Positions 7,919 to 19,574 of a stretch of DNA of 64,000 bases are shown piece after piece. How positions within the stretch are numbered: the stretch's first letter is position 1; each line of letters opens with the position of its first letter. Below the pieces are notes generated by a model, which ran no database searches, was not told the origin of the DNA, and saw nothing but the letters and a program-made list of their open reading frames with translations. A program made the translations under genes and the position numbers. This DNA is from a bacterium (lineage in GTDB: Bacteria; Patescibacteriota; Gracilibacteria; JAUYGZ01): contig JAUYGZ010000008.1 of NCBI GenBank assembly GCA_030690415.1, forward strand, positions 100,860-164,859. The letters run 5' to 3'.

Positions 7919-9568
7919 TCAAATCTTAGTTTCCTCCTCATCGTCAAAACGCATATATCCGCCTGGTTCGTCATTCATTGTTACATTGCTTAAAGATCTG
8001 GAACTAGAATCAGTTACCTCTGATTCCCAAACCACCTCACCAGGAAATACCCCCACAAAATCCTCTCCATGATAAACATTATATGTTTTCCCCGGGACCA
8101 GCTTTTTTTCCCATTCCAATTCTCTATATTCAGGCCACGATATTGTTTCTCCGCTTGCATCAGGAGTTTCCATATTTGCATCAGGAAAAAACTGCTCCGG
8201 TTTTTCCCATTCTAAATATTTCGCGACATGTTGTGGGGGCGGCGGGGGGAGAGGTGGCAAAGAAAACGATTCCGAAAACGATGGTGCGCTTTCTCCACTT
8301 GACTCTGCTACAGACTGAGTCTCTGACGCATCCTCAAGAAGATCAAAAAGATCAGTTGGAATTGATTGAGATTCGGCTCTCATATTCTCTTTATTACCAA
8401 CCCGTCTCGTTTGCTCATCAGGCTTTTTTTTTTGAATCTGGGCGGCCCATTCGTCCCAATGAATCGCAGCCTGACATAACTGATTTTTCAGCGGTATGGC
8501 GAACATGCATTGGGAAGCTCCATAGCTTCCATCTTCTTTTCTCAACTTATAATCAATCATATTTTGTCTATTTTCGGCTTTACCCGTAATGACAATCGTC
8601 TCAATCTTTCCTCCTTTTCCCATCATCGGCAGCAGACAGTTCATTGGGAACGTGTACCCCTGGATGAGTTCAGTCAACACCACATCCTTTCCTTCGTTCG
8701 CTAGGGCGATTTTCCCTCGATCCAATTCTTCTGGAAGTCTTTCTGCAATCTTCAACGAGCTTACCTTTTTTTTAAATTCTCTTGCGGGTCCTTTTTCCTG
8801 AAAATTAAAGCTTCCTTCATCCATGTTTTCATGCCGTACTTGTGGTTTCTGATCAACTGATATCTCAGTTTTTTGAGTAGCTTTCGGCGCTTCTGGAGAA
8901 GACACCCCTCCTTTATCCGAAGCAATTTGGGGTGATTCTGATCCTCGAGAGAGTGGTACTTGGAGAGCTTCGATTTTGGTACGGTGTTCTTCAGTCTGTA
9001 TAATCAGGGATTTGTTGGTCTCTTCTTTTTGCAATGGCGGAATATTACTTATTTTCAGGCTTTCTGCGATTCCTTTCTGAAAGCTGGATGCTTTGAGAAG
9101 ACTGATCAAGTCGCTGAAATATGGAACCAGAATTTCTCCCTGTGCCTTCAAAACCTTTCCGTGAACCCATTCAGCCTCTTCGACCAGGAAGTACAAGAGG
9201 TCAAGGGTTGTCCGCTGCTGATCAGGTTTTAGATCCCGAGAAATCAGCATGAGAAGAAGGGCTAATGCTTCGAGACTCTTATCTTCCGATGGCAAACCCA
9301 GGGACTTGAGATGATCAACATAGGATAGATGATAGCTCGTCAGATCATGGTAAAGGGAATTGGCCGCCGTATAAAAGGGGATGAAGTCAGCCTGATTTCT
9401 TGTCATGAGGAGCTCAGGAAGCTGCCCTGCGATGTTGAGCGCCTGCTGAACTTTGTCGAGGTTGCGAAAAAGTCGCTCAGAATCGGTTTTCAGTACTTTG
9501 GAAAATACTATCATGAGCTGTAGCTCAGGACCTTTGAGAAAAATGCGTCCCTGCTCTTCTGGAATCAT
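7919..9568 (-). CDS. unknown large charged protein, last gene of the - strand coiled-coil series
   Basis: 549 residues, no recognised family. The N-terminal ~180 residues are helical and homologous by eye to the same region of the protein at 9578: FYTAANSLYHDL here versus LFTAASTLYKDL there, followed by HLKSLGLPSEDKSLEALALL versus GLKALGLASDTPHFDTIAFH. A hydrophilic linker follows (~190-300), then a domain with strands (ETIVITGKAE, QCMFAIPL), a Pro run (LPPLPPPPPQ), and a C-terminal part with YLEWE and ISWPEYRELEWE that recalls the YLEAF motif of neighbours. It starts 9 bases after the upstream stop with no Shine-Dalgarno. Soluble, probably cytoplasmic. Confidence 0.75.
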   Translation of the reverse strand: MIPEEQGRIFLKGPELQLMIVFSKVLKTDSERLFRNLDKVQQALNIAGQLPELLMTRNQADFIPFYTAANSLYHDLTSYHLSYVDHLKSLGLPSEDKSLEALALLLMLISRDLKPDQQRTTLDLLYFLVEEAEWVHGKVLKAQGEILVPYFSDLISLLKASSFQKGIAESLKISNIPPLQKEETNKSLIIQTEEHRTKIEALQVPLSRGSESPQIASDKGGVSSPEAPKATQKTEISVDQKPQVRHENMDEGSFNFQEKGPAREFKKKVSSLKIAERLPEELDRGKIALANEGKDVVLTELIQGYTFPMNCLLPMMGKGGKIETIVITGKAENRQNMIDYKLRKEDGSYGASQCMFAIPLKNQLCQAAIHWDEWAAQIQKKKPDEQTRRVGNKENMRAESQSIPTDLFDLLEDASETQSVAESSGESAPSFSESFSLPPLPPPPPQHVAKYLEWEKPEQFFPDANMETPDASGETISWPEYRELEWEKKLVPGKTYNVYHGEDFVGVFPGEVVWESEVTDSSSRSLSNVTMNDEPGGYMRFDDEEETKI

Positions 9569-9577
9569 ATGGGTGCG

Positions 9578-12010
9578 TTAATCAAAAATGTCCTCTCTTT
9601 TTTTTGCTTGTGCCGTCTCTTCCATTTCCGCAGCCTGGTCCTGAGTTGGGAGATCTTCGTCTTCGCGGTCTAAGGATTCTGGGGTTTTTCCTGCTGTGTC
9701 ACTCCATTCCATATTCGGCACAAAAAAATCCCATCTGTCTCGTCCAATATCGTAGACCATCTCATATTCCGGTGTCTTTTCTTTGACTAAAGGAAAAGCC
9801 TGAACTCCATTTTTCTTCTTTGGCGTCAGGGTAAAGCGACAGGTAACATGGAGAGATACGTCGCTTGTTACCTTATAATCACCGAGGCATTTGCTTGCGG
9901 TGACATCGTGCTTTCTCAGATCCCACTGATCTGAAGCAAGGTCAGCTTCACGATAATCAGGCTCTTTAATACCAAACTCTCGCATTGCTAATCCAAGATA
10001 AGTGCTACATTCGATATTCGGTAAAAGAATATTGATCCGTTGCAGTTTAATCTGAGATCGCTGTTCATTTACCCGTTTTTTCAAAGCCCCTTCCAGTTTT
10101 ATTGTTTTAAGAGGTATTGATGACTGTTCAGTGCGATATGGGTCATCGCTGTTCTGAGCTGACAAATGATCAACATCTATTGTTAAAACCCGATCTTCAT
10201 CATCCTCAGGACTCCGTTTCCAGACGATAACGAGCTCGTCTTTAGTTCCCGCTTCAGCCCCGGACTGCTTTGATACGATGAGGTGGTATTTGGGTTCGGG
10301 CGCAATGACTTCGAGGGCGTTCAGGAGATGAGGGTCAGTGATGATCCCCAGCTCCGTGACGACATCTTCCTCCCTGATGTTTTGCTGGATATAGTCAAAG
10401 GCTTCCAGATAATCCTGCCTATTTCGTAATAATGTGGGTTTTGAGAGACCGGTAAATTCTCCATTATTCCACCGGAGGAGTATCTCCCACCGGCCGGAAC
10501 TGGTATTCTTCTCCAGATCATACGTTCGCTGGTGCCACATGAGTTGATCTTCTTCACCTGGAACCTGTACTTCAAGTGGCAAATATTTTGCATTCGAACC
10601 TCTGCGGATGGTCTTGTAATACACTTCTGCCGCTTCCGCAACTTTGCCGTCGCTGATGAATAATCGATCGTCATTTGATTCTAAGGAGGCCTCTAGATTC
10701 TCTTTGAGGGTTTTTTGAGCGGTGTCGAAGTCCATCTCAGGTTTTTCGGATTCCTCGGTTGAGGGAGTTTGTGCGTCATTATCGAGGATGACGATAGGCT
10801 CGATCTGAGGTTCTTCGGGTTCGCTTCTCTCTTCCTGAGATTGTTCTGTGGATTCAGTCTGAATTTTGCGGAGTGTTAGTTGCTGCTCCAGCTCAGCAAT
10901 GCGTTTCTCAAGCACTTCATTCTTTTTCGTTTCTTTATCAACAAGTTGCTGAGCGCTCTCTAGTGCATTCTTGGTCCTTTCATTTTGCTCCTTTATGTGA
11001 GTCTCTAACCTTTGCAATCCTGAGCGCGTATTCTCGATATTCTTTCTGAGATCATCGTTCTGACTTTCAATGAAACGAATGTGTTTCACAGCATCTTCCT
11101 TTCTACTTATTGCTTGTCTCAGAAGTTCCTCAAGCTCCAGCACTTTCTTATTAGCGTTTTTCTCACTATTAATATTTCTATCGAGCGTAATACCAAGTTT
11201 TATATTGTCATCTTGCAGCTTACTGTATTCAGCTTTTAGCTCTTTGACGGTGTTTTTAAATTCCTGTTCCACTTCAGATCTTACTGTTTCAAGACTCAAT
11301 TCTACCGCTCGGAGTTGTGCCGTGAGGGCCCCGATTTGCTGATCTTTTTCATCTTCAGTCGGTTTTTTCTCCAGAGTTTTTTCAACTTCGCCTCTTGTTC
11401 CAGTTACAGCAGCAGATGCCGGTTCCGCTTTCTTCGCCAGCACTTCACTTCGCGTCTTCTCCAGCTCAACTCCAAAACCACCTTTGAGCTCGTTAACCAG
11501 AGGTGTGAAAAGGGGAGTAGAGTCACGTTTTGCCCGTGTCATGAGGTATTTCCAGGTCTGCTCAAGAAAGAGAAGCCGTGAATGGATCTCCTGTGGAGTT
11601 TCCTGGTTAGTTGAGCCACTGTCCGCCGAAGCCGTCAGAAGATGAAAAGCAATCGTATCGAAATGAGGAGTATCAGAAGCGAGCCCAAGAGCCTTCAGCC
11701 CGTTTTTGCAGTACTGCAAAGCGCTCACAAGATCCTTGTAGAGCGTTGAAGCTGCCGTGAAGAGTTGCTCTCCTTTTTCCTTTATCCCATCCCTGTCTCC
11801 TTCTTTTTTGCATTGTTCAATCTCACTTTTCAACTCAGCAATCCTCTTCAGTCCGGCAAAGAGCTTCATATTCGCCTGCCGTCCAACGATCATGCCAAAG
11901 AATTTTGCCTGTTTCTCCGGACTCTGACCCAATAGAGCCTTCCGAAAAGCTTCGAGAGCCTGGTCTTCAGAGGAATTGACCTGTGAATCGTTTTTTTGAA
12001 GTGCTGTCAT
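9578..12010 (-). CDS. unknown large coiled-coil protein with YLEAF mini-domain
   Basis: 810 residues. Parts: N-terminal helical domain (~1-180) shared with the 7919 protein; a coiled coil at ~220-390 with regular heptads (ELEELLRQAISRKEDAVKH); an acidic linker (~390-430); then a mixed alpha/beta C-terminal half. Inside it, EILLRWNNGEFTGL and LLRNRQDYLEAFDY form a segment also found in the proteins at 20928 and 12033. No enzyme motif is visible. Tight spacing (22 bases to 12033, 9 to 7919) indicates one transcription unit. Function unknown; a structural or scaffolding role is only a guess from the coiled coils. Confidence 0.75.
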   Translation of the reverse strand: MTALQKNDSQVNSSEDQALEAFRKALLGQSPEKQAKFFGMIVGRQANMKLFAGLKRIAELKSEIEQCKKEGDRDGIKEKGEQLFTAASTLYKDLVSALQYCKNGLKALGLASDTPHFDTIAFHLLTASADSGSTNQETPQEIHSRLLFLEQTWKYLMTRAKRDSTPLFTPLVNELKGGFGVELEKTRSEVLAKKAEPASAAVTGTRGEVEKTLEKKPTEDEKDQQIGALTAQLRAVELSLETVRSEVEQEFKNTVKELKAEYSKLQDDNIKLGITLDRNINSEKNANKKVLELEELLRQAISRKEDAVKHIRFIESQNDDLRKNIENTRSGLQRLETHIKEQNERTKNALESAQQLVDKETKKNEVLEKRIAELEQQLTLRKIQTESTEQSQEERSEPEEPQIEPIVILDNDAQTPSTEESEKPEMDFDTAQKTLKENLEASLESNDDRLFISDGKVAEAAEVYYKTIRRGSNAKYLPLEVQVPGEEDQLMWHQRTYDLEKNTSSGRWEILLRWNNGEFTGLSKPTLLRNRQDYLEAFDYIQQNIREEDVVTELGIITDPHLLNALEVIAPEPKYHLIVSKQSGAEAGTKDELVIVWKRSPEDDEDRVLTIDVDHLSAQNSDDPYRTEQSSIPLKTIKLEGALKKRVNEQRSQIKLQRINILLPNIECSTYLGLAMREFGIKEPDYREADLASDQWDLRKHDVTASKCLGDYKVTSDVSLHVTCRFTLTPKKKNGVQAFPLVKEKTPEYEMVYDIGRDRWDFFVPNMEWSDTAGKTPESLDREDEDLPTQDQAAEMEETAQAKKREDIFD

Positions 12011-12032
12011 GATATGGGGCAGTCAGGGGATA

Positions 12033-14312
<2,280 letters not shown>

Positions 14313-14340
14313 AGTGTAAAAAGTAAAAGAGATGAAATGC

Positions 14341-16548
14341 TTATTTTTTATCGAATAATCTCAGGTGCGCGGAAATGGGGTCAAGGATCTCGACAGTATT
14401 ATCCATGGTCCCAGGATTTGTCTGCAGCCAACGGAAAATTTCCTCTTCAAGAGCTGTCCGTTCCGGTTTTTCCATTGAAAGTCCTGGATGCCCTTGCCCT
14501 GAATAGAGAGCAATCTGCAGCTGTAAATCCTGAGGAAGGAGAGAAATCGCATTGACCAACTGAAAATCCGTTACCACAGCTGTCCACTTTTCCCATTCTT
14601 CCGTATGACGTTTCTGATGGCTCTCTTCCATGGTTCTTTTGGCATAATTGAAATCATAGGCATATCCCTCAGGTGCTTTCGGAGTAAGACTATCCCGTAG
14701 CGCCATGATCGCTTGATTCATCATGGCCTTCTCGACAAGCTTACCGATTCGTCCAGGATACAGGAGTGCCTGATCAACTATATCTCTCATGTCCTCAACA
14801 ACTTCTCTTGGCTTCTTCACCAGAGTGTTGAGTTTCTCTATCGTCCGCTTAAGTGCTTCAACGACCCGAACTGCCACTTCGATCTGATTGGGATCTGTGG
14901 AAAGGACTTTAATCGTTTCTTTTTTCAGCTCTGCTTCATAAACAATCCTGACAACCGAATCCAAAACCGTATTGAGATGTTGCATTCCTTCCTGAACATG
15001 CCCCCAGGTGGCCGTGACTGCATTTGCCAATTCATTCAGCTCGCTGACGGCGAGATATGCCGCGGACAGATCGCCGCTACTTGAAGCGGTGTGGCCGTCA
15101 TCATACTTTTTCGTAAAGGTTACCAGCTGTTCCCGCGTTTGCTGTAATGAGGTATTTAATTGAACAAGTGTTGTATCGATCGTATGTGACGCGATGCGGA
15201 GCGAATCGGAAACGTATCGATCGAGCTGTGTAAGATTTTCTGAAACCAGTTGACATGCCGTTTGGGGAGCTGATGTTTTCGCGGCAGTGAGCAGGACATT
15301 GTAGGTAGTGTTTGCTGATTGAGCACTAATATTCACCTCTGTAGCAATGCCGTTGATCTGAGTGATAAACTCCTTCGCTTTTTCCACTTGCTCCTGAACC
15401 TTCGCAGACATACTTGCGTCAGCAGCTTTAGCAGCTTTATCCTTCGCCTTGTTTATATTCTCTTCTGACGGGGTAACCGTGTCCTTCTTCATGGCCCCCA
15501 GAGTGCTGACCCCCTCATTCACGATGTTCATCTGTGCTTCAGCTTTTTGAACGAGTTCTCTCAAAGCCTGAGAAGCCATGGCGGTCGCGTCTCTCAGGGT
15601 AATCGCTTCATTCAGCCCGTCCAGAAGCTCCTGAAGCACACCCTCTGCCGTCTCTACTCTTTCCGGCCACCCTGTGGCAGTGTTCACCGCTGTCGTTAAA
15701 TTTCCAACAATGTGTTGAGCCTCTGTGAGCGCGTTTTGCCCATCTTCCCGTGAAGGGACGATTTTATTGACCATCTCAGTTATTCTGGCACGAAGATCAG
15801 TCGCCTGCTTTCGTAGTATTGTAATCTTCATGTTGTCCACAACAACCTGATCGGCATTTTTTATAGCAGGATTGAGGATGCTGTCACTGAGATCGATGGC
15901 CTGTCCCATCAATACGAGCGCGCTGTCGGCGCCGACCTGGTCCGGTCTGGCGGCTGCGAGCAGATCTCTTTTCGCATTTTTTACCGCCTCCAGCGCTTTC
16001 CGCGCTTCCGCAGGCACAGTCTCAACCGCATTCATGGCCGTGAAGGCCGCGTTTAGGTGTTGCTCAGCATCGCGAATAAGCTGTAAGAGGGGAGCGATAT
16101 CCTTTCTTCCTTCGGTATTGATGGTGCCCTCAACCTGATCCAATTTTGTCTCTGTCTCGTCTAACCATGCGGCACAGGAAACAGCGGTCGTTTCAAGTCG
16201 TCCGGCGTATACATGGAGAGAGTCGGCACCAGCTTTGGCCAAATCCAGCGGGCCGGACCCCTGAGTGGGCGCAAGGCCGTCCGTGGCAGTACCTTGGCCA
16301 GTGAGAAATCCACGGAGAGCGTATCCAGCCCCAAGTTTAATGTATTTCCTGAGAGCTGATGGAGAGCCGGTAAGGTCAAGAGACTGCTGCCTAAGCTGAG
16401 GAGCTACTTGTTGATCATCTGTATCAGGTCTCCTTTGGCTTAGTTCAGTAGCACTTATGCCTCTTCTCGAGCCTCCCTTTAAGTCTCTTAACTTTCTCAG
16501 CGCATCCGATTCTCTGCCTTCTGGACGTCTTGGTGATGGATTATTCAT
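14341..16548 (-). CDS. unknown all-helical protein of the coiled-coil series
   Basis: 735 residues, predicted almost wholly alpha-helical with low aromatic content and many Ala/Thr/Ser, reminiscent of long antiparallel bundles such as the signalling helices of chemoreceptors (for example VSELNELANAVTATWGHVQE), though no receptor hairpin signature is present. The N-terminal ~60 residues are basic and probably disordered. Near residue ~70 there is a KYIKLGAGYALRGFL stretch, too short and charged to be a clear membrane helix. No family recognised. Codon use and strand fit the neighbouring series; the upstream gap (16549-16600) is very AT-rich. Confidence 0.75.
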   Translation of the reverse strand: MNNPSPRRPEGRESDALRKLRDLKGGSRRGISATELSQRRPDTDDQQVAPQLRQQSLDLTGSPSALRKYIKLGAGYALRGFLTGQGTATDGLAPTQGSGPLDLAKAGADSLHVYAGRLETTAVSCAAWLDETETKLDQVEGTINTEGRKDIAPLLQLIRDAEQHLNAAFTAMNAVETVPAEARKALEAVKNAKRDLLAAARPDQVGADSALVLMGQAIDLSDSILNPAIKNADQVVVDNMKITILRKQATDLRARITEMVNKIVPSREDGQNALTEAQHIVGNLTTAVNTATGWPERVETAEGVLQELLDGLNEAITLRDATAMASQALRELVQKAEAQMNIVNEGVSTLGAMKKDTVTPSEENINKAKDKAAKAADASMSAKVQEQVEKAKEFITQINGIATEVNISAQSANTTYNVLLTAAKTSAPQTACQLVSENLTQLDRYVSDSLRIASHTIDTTLVQLNTSLQQTREQLVTFTKKYDDGHTASSSGDLSAAYLAVSELNELANAVTATWGHVQEGMQHLNTVLDSVVRIVYEAELKKETIKVLSTDPNQIEVAVRVVEALKRTIEKLNTLVKKPREVVEDMRDIVDQALLYPGRIGKLVEKAMMNQAIMALRDSLTPKAPEGYAYDFNYAKRTMEESHQKRHTEEWEKWTAVVTDFQLVNAISLLPQDLQLQIALYSGQGHPGLSMEKPERTALEEEIFRWLQTNPGTMDNTVEILDPISAHLRLFDKK

Positions 16549-16600
16549 ACGTATAGTATAAGAAAAATGAAAAAAAATGATTATAAATAAAAATGACTAA

Positions 16601-19054
16601 TTAATTGGGAAGTTTGGCCTCAATTATATTTAATAAATCTTGAGCAAGATCCTTTTCACCTCCAACCCCTACCTTAGCTCTCTCTTGAGCAGTCTTTGTA
16701 GTAGTACTCAAAAGCGCTTCAGCAACTTCTTTAGGGGTACCCAATGATACTTCAGGCAACGCTATGTTGAATGTATCCATCCAATGTCTGACCTGATCAT
16801 CTGGACTCTTTTTTCCTTCCACGTCCTTTATTATCTTTGCAATCGCTTTCGTATCAGCACCTTTGTCTGAGTTTTCCAACAGGAGGAGCTTGTCACTGAT
16901 TTTCTGGTCCAAAGCATCGGATACGGTCCGGACCCGTGAACGGATCATGCCGCTGACAGCCTGCAAATGTCTGCCAAGAGATACCTGCCTGCTAAGCGTC
17001 TCGGCGACGAGCTGGACTTTTCTTTCCCAGACGGGGATCTGTCGCTCGTATTCCTGAGCTCTCCTTTTCTGGGCTGCTATCCTGCTCTTGTAGACAGCTT
17101 TTTTAATCTCCCAGGTGGATTCGATACCAGCTCTCTGCTCATCAATCATGGCTTTAAATTTAGCCTGGTATTGCTTTCTATAGGCTTCCCTCGCCGCGTT
17201 GATGCCCATGGTCGCGTCACCATCAAGGGCTTCACCATTTTCCAGTTTTCGTTGTTCTTCTTTCGTAAGAAGAATTTCTTCGCCTGCTTCATCTCTAAAA
17301 TACCCATTATTGAGCTTATCGATCACGAAGAGCAATCTTCCGGATTCCAACTCAGCCTCCGAATACGCGGCAGCATCATCATTATTGTTTTGTGTTAATT
17401 CCTCTAGTCTCGCTTCTTGCGCCTTGATTCTCGCTTCATATTCCAGCACAAACTCACCTTCGACATCATCCAATCTTTCCTGAACCCAAACTTTCATGGA
17501 ATCCTCACCGCTCGCGGCGTCGAGTTTTTGGAGCTGTTGAGCTTTGAGAGAAAGGGCGGCTCTTTCTTCTTCCCTGTATTGTTTTTTCATCTCCTCCAGC
17601 ACTGCTTTCGCGTGCACAGCCGTCTTTGCCGCAGTCCAGTAATCCAAGAGGGTCTTCGTGAAGATCGGCTGCAATTCAGTTCCGATGATCTGACGATCGA
17701 TCGTGGCGACCCATTCATCAATGCCTTTTTCCGTCATGAGGCTGGCCATCTTCGCAAGCGCCTGAAATTGTTCTTTTTTCTCGTCACGTTGAATGGCGGC
17801 GGCTCTTCGCTTGTCATCGCTGGCGGACCGCACCATGGCTCTGGCCACAATTTTTCTGGGGGTCTTTTCAAAGCGCTCCGCGAGAGGCTGGTAAAGCTCC
17901 GAAAGGTCATCCCTCACTCCTTTAATAATCTCATGGTCTTGCTGTGGCGTGTCAGGAGTATCCGTTAATACTGCTGGTATGAGTTTGGTGAAAGCCTGAA
18001 TCTCATTTTCGTCCGAAGGCAACGCGTCCAGAAATACCTTGATAAAGGCAACTCTGGCGGCAGCCATATCATGGTCTTTCATCACCTCCAGCATGGTACC
18101 GACCTTCTCAAGTACCGCGTTGAAAACGCCATTCGCCAGCTCTCTGGCGGTATGCTCCTCATCATCCATCAGCTGGATCGTTTCGTCATCGTGTCGGTGC
18201 AAATTCGTTTCGTTTTCTCCAATGATACGTCCATTTTCTTCGATCAGCCCTTTCGCGAGCTCCTTCTCAGCCTCATAAATCCGGTCATCGATGCCCTGTC
18301 CATTGAGGTGCCTTCGGTAATCGTCAACAGCTCCAATAAGCTTTTTGTAGGCTTCAGCCGTGTCACGGAGGCTTTGAAGGCGTTTGGGCATGCTTTTGAA
18401 CGGTTTTTCGTACCAAGAAATATCGACTGGAAAGCCTTTCGCGTTCAATCTCTCAGATTGTTCCCTGTCTGGTAAATCTGATATTTCTGAAAGCAGAACA
18501 GTAAGCTCTAGTGACAATTGAATCGTCTCGTCCAAAAGAAGGTCGTTCGGATCGGTTTCCTGTTCGCACCCAATCGAGTTCAAAAGGGAAAAAAACTGCA
18601 ATGAATCAGGGAAAAGACCCTTAACCCCGGCATCAAGACGAAATCGTACATTATCGTACCATGTCGCGTTCTTCCGTATCGACAGGATAAGATCCTCCTT
18701 TGAGGCATCAATCAGCTCTTGATCCTGCTCTTTTTGTTGCTTTAATTTTTTTACCCTTTCACCGGTATCAGTGAGTTGAGGCGAAATGTTTCCTTCACCC
18801 TTTCTTTGTTCATACAACCGTCCAACAAGAGGGGAGAGGGGAGCATCGGACTTCAGCGCTCGCTGAAGCTCGTCGATTTCCCGTCTCAGTTCGATGTTAT
18901 TATCAGATCCGGTATGCCCGGGAAGCTCTTGTGCTCCATAGCTGGCAACCAGATCAATGACAGAGTGGAGGTCTTCAAAGTATGCTGTTTTTTGAGCTTC
19001 CAGCTTCGCGGGGATGATTTCCTGTCTGTCCAGTAGCTTTAATTTCATAGACAT
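16601..19054 (-). CDS. unknown long helical/coiled-coil protein, first gene of the second - strand unit
   Basis: The frame is open from 19249, but the upstream 65 residues are not protein-like and overlap a terminator and a consensus promoter; the start is therefore ATG 19054 (or ATG 19048), about 16-22 bases after the predicted transcription start. The 817-residue product is highly charged and helical, with coiled coils at ~90-130 and ~690-760 (AQEYERQIPVWERKVQLVAE). No catalytic motif is evident. No Shine-Dalgarno is present; the leader is AT-rich. It heads a transcription unit that should include 14341, 12033, 9578 and 7919. Confidence 0.7.
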   Translation of the reverse strand: MSMKLKLLDRQEIIPAKLEAQKTAYFEDLHSVIDLVASYGAQELPGHTGSDNNIELRREIDELQRALKSDAPLSPLVGRLYEQRKGEGNISPQLTDTGERVKKLKQQKEQDQELIDASKEDLILSIRKNATWYDNVRFRLDAGVKGLFPDSLQFFSLLNSIGCEQETDPNDLLLDETIQLSLELTVLLSEISDLPDREQSERLNAKGFPVDISWYEKPFKSMPKRLQSLRDTAEAYKKLIGAVDDYRRHLNGQGIDDRIYEAEKELAKGLIEENGRIIGENETNLHRHDDETIQLMDDEEHTARELANGVFNAVLEKVGTMLEVMKDHDMAAARVAFIKVFLDALPSDENEIQAFTKLIPAVLTDTPDTPQQDHEIIKGVRDDLSELYQPLAERFEKTPRKIVARAMVRSASDDKRRAAAIQRDEKKEQFQALAKMASLMTEKGIDEWVATIDRQIIGTELQPIFTKTLLDYWTAAKTAVHAKAVLEEMKKQYREEERAALSLKAQQLQKLDAASGEDSMKVWVQERLDDVEGEFVLEYEARIKAQEARLEELTQNNNDDAAAYSEAELESGRLLFVIDKLNNGYFRDEAGEEILLTKEEQRKLENGEALDGDATMGINAAREAYRKQYQAKFKAMIDEQRAGIESTWEIKKAVYKSRIAAQKRRAQEYERQIPVWERKVQLVAETLSRQVSLGRHLQAVSGMIRSRVRTVSDALDQKISDKLLLLENSDKGADTKAIAKIIKDVEGKKSPDDQVRHWMDTFNIALPEVSLGTPKEVAEALLSTTTKTAQERAKVGVGGEKDLAQDLLNIIEAKLPN

Positions 19055-19076
19055 TACATAAAAAATTTGAGATTGT

Positions 19077-19105
19077 ATTTTATCTCCTGTTCTGCGATTT
19101 GTCAA
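19077..19105 (-). promoter_or_regulatory. consensus sigma70-type promoter for 19054 and downstream genes
   Basis: On the - strand TTGACA (19105-19100), a 17-bp spacer, then TAAAAT (19082-19077). This is the best-matching promoter I see in the window. It lies immediately downstream of the terminator at 19153-19176. Confidence 0.78.
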
Positions 19106-19152
19106 GCGTGTTTTGACTTTTCTTTTGTTTGTGGTTTCGTGGGTGGAAAAGG

Positions 19153-19176
19153 AAAAAAAAGCCGGTAGTGAACCGG
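19153..19176 (-). terminator. intrinsic terminator ending the first - strand unit
   Basis: On the - strand CCGGT-TCACT-ACCGG followed by C and eight T. Short 5-bp stem but a perfect U-run. It would stop transcripts coming from 24314-19575 before the promoter at 19105. Confidence 0.55.
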
Positions 19177-19272
19177 TTCCACAAGCTGACACTTGCGAAC
19201 AATACAAAATCATGATACCGTAAACTCTCCCGTGTGCTCGAACGGGCATCTCTTTACAAATAACTCAAGCTT

Positions 19273-19560
19273 ATGCAAGATTCACTCACCATGTATTCGC
19301 ATCCCATGCCAGAATCAGCCCCCTCATCATTTGACTGGAGAGAGCACGTTACGTTTCCTGTCAAAAACAACTGGGGAGAACCTCTACCGGATATCATCGT
19401 TCAGGATTATCTGGAGAAATGTCGGTCTGAAGAGGAATTTTCCTGCGCGTGGGAAGAACTGATGACCCACCGAAGTGATCCTGAAAGTCCTTCCGATGTG
19501 CATGATTTAGTAGAACTCCTTGAATATCTTCGAGATGCTATCAGGAAGAACTCGGAGTAA
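19273..19560 (+). CDS. small unknown protein on the + strand, within the - strand block
   Basis: 95 residues starting MQDSLTMYSHPM, acidic, with WREHVTFPVKNNWGEPLPD and a helical C-terminus (VHDLVELLEYLRDAIRKN). I do not recognise a family. It stands alone on the opposite strand between the two - strand units; its sequence is transcribed antisense by any read-through from 19575. Composition and a clear C-terminal helix support a real gene, but no promoter or ribosome site decides the start, and a later ATG (MYSHPM) is possible. Confidence 0.5.
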   Translation: MQDSLTMYSHPMPESAPSSFDWREHVTFPVKNNWGEPLPDIIVQDYLEKCRSEEEFSCAWEELMTHRSDPESPSDVHDLVELLEYLRDAIRKNSE

Positions 19561-19574
19561 GAGCCTGAAGAGGG

